Shown piece after piece: positions 11,905 through 24,800 of a stretch of DNA of 64,000 nt. This stretch comes from Doryteuthis pealeii (Eukaryota; Mollusca; Cephalopoda; Myopsida; Loliginidae), in contig CM042179.1 in NCBI GenBank assembly GCA_023376005.1, forward strand, positions 17,880,423-17,944,422. The letters are read 5' to 3'. Position 1 is the stretch's first letter, and every line of letters starts with the position of its first letter. The position numbers and the translations under genes are program-made. The notes below the pieces were generated by a model. The model saw only the letters and a program-made list of their open reading frames with translations. It was not told where the DNA came from and ran no database searches.

Positions 11905-14900
11905 TAACTGTTCAGAAACATATCTTGACTATTTCTTCACAATATCATGCAATAATTTTTGCAATAATCATAAACACACTCATTCCTAAGCTGGAGTCTA
12001 CACAATTGATTGTTTAAATTGTAACAAAAATATGTAGGCGAGACTTCCAGATCCTTATCTAAACGTCTATCGGAACACAAATATCACATTAAACGTGATT
12101 TTCTAAACAATCCCTTAGCTAAACACATTTTTGACCATAACCATTCCTTTGACTTTAAAGGTGCCAAAATATCAACCCACATGCACAATAGAACACTACG
12201 TAGAATTATGCGTTATTCTTACCCATAAAACCATACCCCAAAGACAAGGCTTATTTAATATATCCCCTTATTTAGCAACAATCATAGTCAGAAACCATAA
12301 AATCCCCTTCACATGACATTTTCCGTTATATACTTCCAAACAAATTTTAAATTTTTCACATTTTCCAAAAAATAAAAATAAAACCTTACAACGGTTCATA
12401 CTTTTTTACTTTATATATAAGAAAAACAAAAATTGGAAAATTTACAATATTAATTACAAAATTAAAATTCTTTTCCTATAAATCTGTTGAAAACTTAACA
12501 TCAACAGGCTAATACTCATCCCGTTTTGAATAAGAGAATTCATCTAGTATCAAATCTTGTCAATATATCTTCCTTTTTTAAAAACTGTTACAATAATTAT
12601 ACAATACATAATCTGATGACCGAGAAAAATGCGGCAGAAGTGGCTCACATTCGAAATTATTGTATAACTTTTTTCTTTTTTGCAACATCAAGGTTTTTGT
12701 TTTGAACTCATATGACTTTTGTCTCCGATCTTAACAACACGGAGTATAAACAAGCTCTGAAGATGATTTTCATAAAATCGAAATATTGTTCAATATCAGC
12801 GAAGTTATAAAATGTTTTCACTTTTGTGATGTTTTCATACCTTTTTTATATATACTCATATATATATATATATAGAGAGAGAGAGGGGGGGGAGGGAGGG
12901 AGATAGATAGATAAATAGATAGAAAGAGAGAGATGTGTTTGTGAGTACATATATACATCAATTGTAAGCTCAAGGGATTTGGGCACAACTAGGAGTGGAA
13001 GAGGGGATCACCCACCTCTCTCTTCTTGAGATGTTTTTAAAATACTCTTTTGAGATTAAATGAGTTCAAATATTGAAAACTTTCATCAGTCAAAGTTGAC
13101 CGTGGTTGATATACATCCAAATTCTGAAACGATGTAGCATGTGATTGAAGAAACCAAATAAACCAAACCAAACCAAATTGATAAAAACCAAACACAAGAG
13201 TGAGACCTGTCACACCTTTTTATTGTGGCTGGTCTATTCTTTTGCATTCCTTTTTTCATGCCCATATGTTTGTTATTGTGGTGTCACCAGTTTCTCTTCA
13301 TATGTCTTGAAGTGATGATTCAGAGTACTTCTTCCCCACACAGTCAGCTGAAAAGACCCTCCATAGATTTGATGTCAATAATGAGTGCCTTCATGTCTCT
13401 CTTGCACACACATCTCTAGCTAGGAGTGGTGGTCAATATATTTCTTTCCCAGATGTCAGATAATGTATTTTGAAATACAGCCATCCTCCATGTGTGATAC
13501 ATATAGTGTGCACTGTCTGAAAAAGTTATGCATACTGGGAAGGCCAGTAGAGAACTTCAGCAGGATTGAGTGACAAGTTTCAATATTCACTTACCTAATG
13601 ATATAAGTGTTGATAAAACCCAAACTAAGAGAACAAAGATGGTAGTGCATAATATATGTGTTATCAGCATAGAGACATATGCAAGACAAGAGAGTAAACT
13701 TAAAACCTTCAATCTCTGAAACATTCATCATATACTGGAAATATCATAAAATGTGTGTTTGTATGTTCTTTTACAAATAACTACAATTTATCATTCTTTG
13801 AGGCTTTTCATCCATATTTATACAAGTCTAATTTTTTTTACAGGATTATAATATTTGATAGTCTAGTATAAAATCAAATTTCCTCAAGAAGAAATTGGCA
13901 AAGATACTTGATTTACATTTTCTTACATTTTTAATTGCAAATACCTGTATCAAATAACCCTGATTTCTGTTTTAATAACAAAAGTTATTGATAAAGTCAA
14001 TAAGATATAATATTCCTTTATTCTACCTATTTGGAAAATGGTTGCCATAAACTTTGAAACATCAGCATTACAATTTTTGTAGAAGAATTATTGTGTGAAG
14101 AATACATGGAATAGGATTTTACTTTTATACCCAGTGCTAAATTTTTAGGTAAGGAAACTGACATAATGCTGTCTATTTTTTATATCCCTTATTTGATGTC
14201 TTGTAGTGATGAATTGAAAAATAAAACAGGAAAGATTTTTTTTTTAACTAGCTAGAATATAGGAGAAACTTTATACAACAAAAATGTGAAATAAAACTGA
14301 AAATATTCCAATGATTTCTTCCACAATTCCCAATGGTTTATCTTTCCCAATCTTTCCCAATCTTTCCTAATCTTGTACTCTGTTTATATTAATTTGTTGC
14401 TTTGATTTATTATGTGATTAACCATTTCCTCTTAATCTCCACATATCCTACACTTCTGCTGTTACTTCTGCTGCACATTATCTATTTTTCCTTTGATAAA
14501 ATTGATCCTTATGACATTATTTTGAGTGGGGGTTTTAAAAGATTCAGTTTCTTTTTTTGAGGTTCCTCTTTCACAGCCATTAGTGGACTAATGAATGGTG
14601 TAGGGCTTTTTGTGGTACCGGTAACATATCTAAAAAGAGCTCTAAATGGTAATTCATTTAGTTGCAAGAGGTAACCAATAGTTTGAAGATTTCTGTTCAG
14701 CTTCTTTTCTAGCTTCCAAATATCATATATATATATATATATAAGTAAAGAAATAACAAAAGACTTAGAGATTTAGCATTATAGCCTATTTCAGGGAGCT
14801 TAGACAAAGTGTTTAACTCTCCTGACTCATCAGATGCGAATGATGAATTCTTTATTACTTTAAAGGCATTTGAAAACAGATTTTTTTTTTTATCATATTA

Positions 14901-15775
14901 ATAGTCCTGTGATATGAATTCAAAACGAAAACCTTGATGTTGCAAAAAGTTATGCGTTAGTTTCAAATATGAGCACTTCTGCTACAGCTTATCTCAATCA
15001 ACCAAATCAGGTATCTATTATTGTAACATTTTTGAAAAAATAAGACATATTCCAAGTTCGACACCAGAGGAAATCTCTTATTCAAACAGGAAGAGTATTA
15101 ATCCGTTGACAGTAGGCCTGCAACGGATTTTTAGAAAAGAATTTTTATTTTTGTAATTAATTTTGTAATTTTTTTATTATTCTATTTTTTATTTTTCTTA
15201 TATATAAAATAAAAAATTAAGAATGATTGTAAGGTTTTTATTTTTTGGAAAATGTGAAATTTAAATTTAATGTGAAATTTAAATTTAATTTATTTTATTC
15301 TATTTTATTTATTTTATATTTTTCTTTCTAAGTCACTTATACATACACATATATATACATACATATACACACACATATATATACATATATATACACATAC
15401 ATACATATACACACATACACATATACATATATGAAGATCCAAGAAAACCTGTTATATCTACTTAGTAATTTAACTAATTCAAAATATATATATATATATA
15501 TATACACATATAAATCCATACAGACACACATGTCCATACCCATGCATGTATCCACACACACACACACACACCAATACACACCTGAGTCAGGAGAGTTAGA
15601 CACTTTGTCTAAGCTCCCTGAAATAGACTATAATGCTAAATCTTTTGTTATTTCTTTACTTATATATTTGTTCTGTGACTAACATTAAGAGCACACATTG
15701 AGCTCTCAAACTGCAACAGGTTTTTTTAAACAAAACTCTTGTGTCGTAAGGAAGATTTCTTCTCTGGACTTTTGG

Positions 15776-15824
<49 letters not shown>

Positions 15825-18800
15825 GTATGTGTGTGTGCATCTGTATGTGTATGTGTCTGTGGAGTGGGGGTGACAAGAAGTTTAATATTTTGGGTTTAAA
15901 AGTGGCTAGTTATTCCTGGTGCATGTTTACAGGTTTGTTTTTTTTTAACCCAATTACATTTGGTAGTCGCACAGAAAAGGAGTTGAAAGAAAGAAAATGA
16001 AGAGACAGACAAAAGTGTCTCATCCCAGTTAAGGCCTAAGGCTACTTTTTTTCCTGCACATGCTCGGAGGATTTTTTCGGTCTGAAGGCTCATGGGAGTT
16101 TTTTTTAATTTTTTATATTAATCCCTACATGTGTATACATATTAGGTTTTTATTAGAATAATTGCAGATTTTAACCATCTACTTTAAAGCAGTACATTTC
16201 ATTTTAACTTGAGATTTATTAATTAAGATAAGACATCATTAGAAACTATGCATTAAAAATCCTATTGTCAGTGAATCCCAGTGAATCCCACCTGGGTAAG
16301 ATGGAGTTTCATAGCCTAGTTTTTCAATTTCAACAGATACAATTTTTTTTTTTTTTTTTGCTGTGATGGTTTTACCATCAGAGGCTGTAATGAATCATTC
16401 CACTTGCAGACCACCAAATAAGGATTATAATTTTCTGTTGACCTAACATTAATCATCCAACATTTAACCATTAAACAGTTTATAAGCTGATAATTGTGGA
16501 AAGGTTAATGTTTAATTCTTCTAAATTGTTTTGCATTGATTTGCTTCTATTATGACCTTCAATTATTTGTCTTCAATTCTCATACTCAAGGTTCTCATCT
16601 TCTTTATAAAATGTTTAATTGATTTTGCATGGAGTTTCTGCTGCCTTAATTTTGAATTCATACAATAAAATCACTCACATGGATTTACTTTCTACCTTTA
16701 ATTTTACTGTCTAAAATAAACAAGAATAAATAATAGAAACTATGTCATCAGCCTAAATCAATAGAGGAAAATTTGCATTTTAAAATCGAATATAACAATA
16801 AAATAATAAAACCATCAAATTATTATACTAAATACATACATTTATTTCATTTATTTATCTTTCCACTTTTTTTATTTAGGTAATGTCCTTGCACATGCAT
16901 TCTATCCAGAAAATGGAGATGCCCATTATGATGATGATGAAACATGGACAAGTGGATCTAAATCTGGAATTAATTTCCTTGCGGTAGCAACTCATGAATT
17001 TGGTCATTCCCTTGGACTTGACCATTCAAATATAGATAAAGCAATTATGGCACCTTTTTACAATGGGTATCAACAAAACTTGAAGTTGGATAAAGATGAT
17101 ATTGAAGCTATACAAAAATGGTATGGTAAGTAACAAACTAAATAATTCTGTAATAAAATGTTATAGCTGCAAAAATATAAGGAAAAATAAATAAAACAGA
17201 AAAAAATGGGTTATTTCCTATAACTCCAGCATAAACAAAGGGGAACCACTCTTGACTGATAAATTATTTATTTATTGATCTACTACGAAAAAAGAAGATG
17301 GTTAGGGTTTAGGGTTGGGGTTAAGGTTAGGGTTAAGGTTTTAGGGTTAGTTTAATGGGAAAATAAATAAATAACTTATCAGTAAAGAGTGGTTTATGTT
17401 GGAGTTATAGGAAATAACCAAAAAATGAAATAGAAAAAATAGGAGTGTACCAAAAACGGAAAAGAGAATGAGAGAACAGATATATGCCAGATGTTATTAC
17501 TGATAATAAAACAAAATGAAATGAAGAAATATCTTAGCAAATGTTTGTCCATCTCTCTGTAAATCTAAGACCATTTCTGATCTGATTTTATCTAAACTTT
17601 TAGGATTGTTTGAAGAAAGGTTTTTATATTTCATTAGGCAAGAAAGATTTGGCCTTTTCCCCAAATGAAACATGCTATTCAAACAAAAAGTTTATGTAAA
17701 AAAATGGAACACTTTTTAATGATATACTTTTTCTTATATTCAAGCCCTTGTTTTAGTTTTCTTATATCAGGGTCCAAGTGGTAAAGAGGGTGCCCCCTAT
17801 TTTTCCCAAGTACTTTTGACCACATCCATGAATGTCTTATTTATTGTAATTGTTGATTGTTGATTGTTTTTTGTGAAGTTTATTCACTTGGGAGGGTTTA
17901 TTGTTTTTTTTTTGTGGTTACAAGATTAATTCAGGAGGGCTTACTGTAGGTGGGGGTGCTATGGTTAGTGCATTAGTTATTAAAGATGTTCGATGTTAGT
18001 GTTAAATGATAGTGTTAGTGTTAAATGATATTTATGCTAGTTTTTTTTTATCTTTGATGCTAATTGCTTCTAGAATTTACAGACATTTTTATTATTTTTA
18101 TAGAGGATTTCAGTATTACTGATGTAGATTTTCCATAAATTTAATTGTTTTTCAAGAGGCTCTCTCGAAATAGCATGCAAATTTATAAACTATGTTAGTT
18201 TGGTTTAGGGAGATTATAGGGGTGTTTGTGTTATTTTTAACTTTGAGTTTAATGTTTTAAAATTAGTGTAGTTGATAAGTTTTATTTATTTTGGTTGTTC
18301 GATGGTTTTAATGTTTCAGTTTATAATGTTGGTTATTTCTTGATCACCTAATTTATAGTTTTTATGCAATTGATTCCTGTGATATAAATTATGTTGTTGT
18401 TGTTTTTGTTATTTTTGTGAATGGAATGACAATAAAGTTTTATTTGCTGGTCAACTAGTTTATTGGGGAAATTATTGTTAATAAGGGTTTGTTTTATCTT
18501 AGTAAGTTTTCTGTTTTGGGAGAGATGTAAATTTTTCTATGGATTAAGTTTGTTTGTTTTTTGTTTTTGTTTTTGTTTTTTGTTTTTTGTTTTGTTTTGT
18601 TTTGTTTTTATTTTGTTTTTTTTTGGGGGGGGGTTAATTCACTATGGTAGATGAGTAGATTTGAGTTGTGACAAGTTTGTTTGTTTGTTTGTTGTTTTTT
18701 TTTTTTTTTTTGGGGGGGGAATGTACAGGGTTGTAGTGAATTTGTTATTGTTGCTGAAGTTGGTGAGTACATCTAGGAAAGGGATTTTTTGTTAATGTTA

Positions 18801-21800
18801 AGTTCAGTAGTAAAAATTAGTATGGAATATTCTTCTAGGGTTTGTTTTAGTTTGTTTATTTCATTATGGGATTGTGTAATAATGAAGATCAACACATTGG
18901 ACATATATTGTGGATTTAGTTATTACTGTGTTGAATATTGTATTTTTAACATAGGGTATGAAGTATTCTGATATTATGGGGTTAGAGAACCCATCAAGTC
19001 TCCATCGGTTTTTATATAGATTCTGATGAAATGCTCATAAAAGGGGACATGTGGAGTGCAGGTATAGAGTAGTTTTTCAAGGATTTTTGGCTTTATGACA
19101 GAAAGGATTGAAGGCAAATTGTAGACTTTTACTATTATTATCTTGATTGTTTCATTGGTGGGTGGAGTAGAATTTAAAATTTGTATGAAATCTTTAGAGT
19201 AATTAATTCAGTATTTGTTAGGTATATATGAATTATATATAGGGGTAGGAATCTGTGAAATCATGGGTCTTCTCAGTTTTATTTTCTTATATATATATAT
19301 CTAGGTTTCAAGTTCTATAATTTTAGTAAGTTTGAGGGATCCAATTTCAGTGTTATTGGCAGTGAAAATCTTTTTGATATGTTTTTTGTGCTCATTCAGT
19401 TGGGTTTTTGTAAGCTTTTTAAATTTTGTCTTGTTTTTGAGAATATTTTCTATTTTTGTATTATAGTCTTAATTATATGATGCAACACATGGTCAGTTTT
19501 TAAGTGGAGTACAAATGCTTTAAATTCAGAGTGTTCCTGCTCCAAGAGACTGGTTGCCTAACCAAAGCTAAAGAACCAAGTCTGCCTTACTATTTACCAA
19601 TAGTTGGGGTTATAGGTGGGGGCAGAAAAGGTGGATTCATGCCTTTTACAAAGCATGAAGTGAAACATAAACTACTTCTTCCAGGATTTGAACTCAGATA
19701 GCTGATTTCATTTCTCATGATGATAACCATTATGCTAAGCATGCCTCCATCATCTACATTCACTGGAATGACTTTGTTACCAATACTGAAGTCCTTGAAC
19801 AGGCAAAAATCTCCAGCATCGAGGACATGTTACTAAAGTCCCAGCTACTCTGGGAAGGCCATCTCCAGGATGAGAAATCATCACCTGCCCAAAATCACAC
19901 TATATGGTGAATTCTCAACTGGCCATCATGATTTAGGGGCAGCAAAGAAGCAATGCAAAAAATGCTTTAAAAAAATCCCTTGATGCCTGTGTCCTATTGA
20001 TCATTACCAATGATCCATTCTAACTGGGAACCATGATGCATGGCATTTCAGCGCTATGTTGTCTCCTCCTTTGAAACCCACAGGGCAATACTCAAGGACA
20101 AAAACCACAACACAATGCCAACAAACCCTCACCATGCCTTCCACTGCAGCCACTGTGACCATGCCTGCCTTATCAGCCATGAACATGTTCACAGTCAACA
20201 TGGATCACCTATATGGTCACTTTCCAAGCTCAAATCCATTAACAGTTACCAAAGAGAACAAGCCAGATACATGGAGAAAGGAGGGATTCATGTATGCAAA
20301 CACCAACGACTTTAACTTTTTATAGCTTAGAATGCTACAGTAATAAGAATCATTTGTAACTATTTCGTGTAAATTTTTAACATCAAAAATTGTGAATAAT
20401 TGTTTTGATAAATGAAATTAGAATAAATTTTATATATTTGCCCATTAGTCTCATTGTGTCCAAATCTTGAATTTGACATAGAACAATATTTCATTTATTT
20501 TTTAAATAAATATTTGTTAGTGGTAAAGAATATAATGATGAATAAATAAAATGAAAGCAAAAGGCGAAGTATGAAAAGACAAAATGTAAAAAGAACGGAA
20601 ATTAATTTTTGAAAGAAAAAGTCAAGTAATAAGATTAAGATAAGTTGATGGTTAGTAAACAAAATAAATTATCAAAAAATAAAGAAAAAATAATAAACAA
20701 AATAATAAATAAACATGAATTTCTTTTTATTTTACTATCTACTCAATATTATTAGAATTCTGGGGTATGGGGGTTATCGTCCTTTGTCTGCGAGCCTCTG
20801 TTTCAAACCAACCAATCACAAGCCAGCATACTTTAGCGGCAAAGCCGAATAAGCAGACTCATCCTATCTCTTCTGATTCAACCCTCACTGGAGACAGGCC
20901 TAAATAAGGGTCGCTTCTATTCTTCAACAGACAACCAGAATCGGAGTCGGACACAAGCAGAAGTCCATCATATCCGAACTTATTAGAAGGCCGTAGCAAA
21001 GGGCTCCGTTAATACCCCATATCTCAGGATACACCAGTTAAGTGATAAATATTATTATTTACGCAAACGAAACTAAAGTTTGCAATTCTTTATATGTAAT
21101 ACAAATCTTTTATTCATATTTCTTGTCGTTTGGTTATTTCTTTGACTCTTAACCTGTCTGCCACACTCGTGGTTAACTCCATTACAAACCTTGGAGTATT
21201 TCCGCTAGTGTTCTTTTCTTTATAATATTTTCCCAATTGCCTTTTTGAAATAATGGAGTATGGCTGTTTCTTTTTTACATGGGTCAGCAGTTGTTTTAAA
21301 TTTTGTTTAATGTATACATTTCCTTTTAGAAATTTAATTATCATGTTTTATCTCTTTTTATCATATTGATTTTATCTATATTTTATTTATTACTTACTTC
21401 CTCAAAAAAATCATGTTTTATCTGTTTTTATCATATTGATTTTATCTATATTTTATTTATTACTTACTTCCTCAAAAAAATCATGTTTTATTTCTTTTAT
21501 CATATTGATTTTATCTATATTTTATTTATTACTTACTTCTTCAAAAAAATCATGTTTTATTTCTTTTTATCATATTGATTTTATCTATATTTTATTTATT
21601 ACTTACTTCTTCAAAAAAATCATGTTTTATTTCTTTTTATCATATTGATTTTATCTATATTTTATTTATTACTTACTTCTTCAAAAAAATCACTGCAGAT
21701 CACTTTCAGGTAAGATAGAATAATAATGATAAATGAATGAACAAATGCATGGGTGAGTGATCTGGAAAAATCATAAATCATCATTTTCTTAAATAGAATG

Positions 21801-24800
21801 ATGAAAGGATTAAGTCCATTAATAAAAGAATAAAATTAATTTGGAAAAATAAGTAAAAGATTTATGAATATACAGAAAATGTACAATTCTTATATTGAGT
21901 TATCCTAAATCCTTCACAGGCAGAATAATTCTTTCAATTTATTAATGATGTTCACATGATAAGTGCATTATTAAGAAATAAGACAATATGATAAATTCTA
22001 CATCAACTAAATACATACACAAAACAATGAATGCATGCACAAGACAATAAAATGTGCACAGAAAGCAATATATTAAACATGTATGATGTAATATAATAAA
22101 TATAAACACAATGCAATATAATAAATGTACTCAAAAATAATATATTTACCTAAGATAACAATAATACTATATGCTATATACACATAGACCACTGAAACTA
22201 TGGACTTAAAAAAGTTAGTGGTGGAAATATATATTGTCAACTCATTTCAAAATATGAACAATGCTGTGAAAGCTACTTCTTATAAAATAGTAGGAGGAAG
22301 TAAAGAATTTTTTGAGAAAGTTAAGTAGGATGGTGATTTTGTCTAAATGTGTGTGTGTGTGAGAGAGAGAGAGAAAGAGAAAGAAAAGGAGAGAATTATT
22401 ACTTCCGTTAAACACACTCAATACAACTAAAATCATATAAACTTCTAATAACAATTGCACATAACTAAATACATACATATATAATATAGAACATATAGAA
22501 TAATTAAAAAATTTTTAAATATATATGCCATAAAAAGAAAACAGTGGGATGGTTAGAAGAAATATTTTCCTACAACATTGTCATTACTTTCAGAAGAGTT
22601 TCTATTATTTCTTACCTAAATTTCTTACTATGGAGAATTATCAATAATTCATAATATAATTTGGAAAGTTGGAAAAAAAATAGATACCAGAGAACCAATA
22701 ATTTTGTAACTTTCTAATGTATTTTGTCTTTATGAAAAAAAAAACAGGTCCCAAAGTTTCAGCCACAACAACACCATCAGCAACAATCCCAACCACAACC
22801 CCACCTTTGCCTTCTTCTCCTGTAACCACAACTGATGCTACTACAACCAACAATCCACCAACTACAGGTCCAACAGCCACAACTCCAACAACTCAATCTC
22901 AAATAACCACTACAGGTTCAGCTGTAACTACACCCACAACAGTTCCTTCTACACCTATGACAACAACCACAACAACAAAATCAACAACAACAAAACCAAC
23001 AACAACAAAACCAACAACAACAAAACCAACAACAACAAAACCAACAAAAGCTGCAACAACAACAGCTGCAACAACAACAGCTGCAACAACAACAGCTGCA
23101 ACAACTACAATTAGACCAAGACATCCAAAATTTATTCCTCATAATTTCCCATGCCCATTTCGATTTGGAGCCATCATGTCAGGTAAGTTTTTGACATTAT
23201 TCAAATCATACACATGTTTGTGTAGTACATACATTTTATTTTAATGAGAAATAAAAGTAGTTAATTTTATTTTGAATCATAAATATTTTAATCAAGTAAG
23301 CGACAACAAATATATATAAAAATATATAAACTTGATTAAATACCTAAACATCAACTATGGTTTTCTTTTATTGTTTTGTTGCCTTTTTTCAAACAAAAGA
23401 ATATTTCCAATAATTAATGAAATTAAAAGGAATTTTACCTAATCTTTATATTTACAAAGCTTAGCATAGCATACAAGAGCAAATGAAAAAGGAGGGTAGT
23501 AGGTGCAGGAAAATCATTTTAAGTAAGAAAATTTAGCATAAAAAAACAAATGGAAGATGAAGAATTCCAAGAAGAATTCAGTTAGTTGCACTGTGTATTG
23601 CTGATATTTCTTTTTTAACTTGGCATCCCTATATGCAAACCAAGCAAGTTTGGTTATTCTACTAGCTAATTCAGCAAGAGTTTCATCCCTGTTTTCTCTT
23701 ACTTTAATTAAAGCTTGAGCACCATCTGTAGAGTTTGCAAACTCTCCATACATTGCTGGTAGTTACTCAAATAATTCCTTACTGAAAAGATTTGAATAAT
23801 TTATTAAGATATTCTCCATTCCATTCAAACGTGATTTCATAAGAAAAGTCATAAGATAGATTGATCAACCCCAGATCTGTTTGTAGATCTGCTCCTTTTT
23901 TAAAGCTGGTTACCAGAACTTTAGATCGGTCAGCTTCCTAGTAAATATTGGGATCTACGACCCATTTGCTACCACTTTGTTTACAAGACCTGGTTGAGGG
24001 CTAGCCATTTTTAAAATTTATTCAGGTATGTTTATGAGGGCAACAATTAATCAAAGCAATGAACCAACAATTTGTGTCAAAAATAAAGAAAAAAGGAAAT
24101 TAGTCACTTACCCTACTGTAGTATTTCTCAAGAGTGACTTGTGGCGATATTTTCTAGGTTCTTTCTTGGTTTGGATGTTCTGCAGAGATCTCTCAGTGTT
24201 TGGATTTCAGACACAGATGTGCCGTGGGAATCTCTGGATGTGAATATGTCATTGGGATCTCTCAGAATAAGACACCTTGCAAGTCATGGTACTTGATTAG
24301 CTTAATCTAGTTCTGTGACTACCATGCATATAAATGATTCTATACCCATGTTATGTTTCAAAAATCAACGAAAATGGGATTTGATGCAATTTCATTGGAA
24401 CTTTCTTGTTGGTTTGATCAGCTGTTAATCAAAACAAGTTGCCAAGTTTTGACAACTCAAAAAACAAAAAAAAACTCTCCCTAAAAAATGAACAAATATT
24501 CATTGAAACCCAAAATTGTGTAACAATAATACATAACATAAAGAATAAGACCTTTGTTTTTGGGGGAGAGAAGACCTTTATTTTGTCTTTTTAATAATTA
24601 CTAGTGGTGATGGTTGCATTCAGGAACTTTGAGATTTTTGGTTTCCCTGAAGAGGATTTTTGGAGATAATTCTTTCATCTTATGTTTTTGGGTGGTCTGG
24701 TTTTTCTCACTCTCTTTCACTTTATAGAAGAAACAACTATCTCTGATTGGTACACCAATTAAAATCCCAATTCTCCTATGGTGAGGAAAAAAAACTGACT

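Noticed and set aside
16880..17125. Astacin or ADAM family instead of MMP
   Set aside because: The HExxHxxGxxH motif is shared by metzincins, but the PRCG switch, the DGxxxDFDG/AHAFxP segments and the hemopexin domain are MMP-specific.
21366..21648. Overlapping 70-codon frames rich in [10 protein letters not shown]
   Set aside because: They arise from the 70-bp tandem repeat; the copies shift frame with indels.
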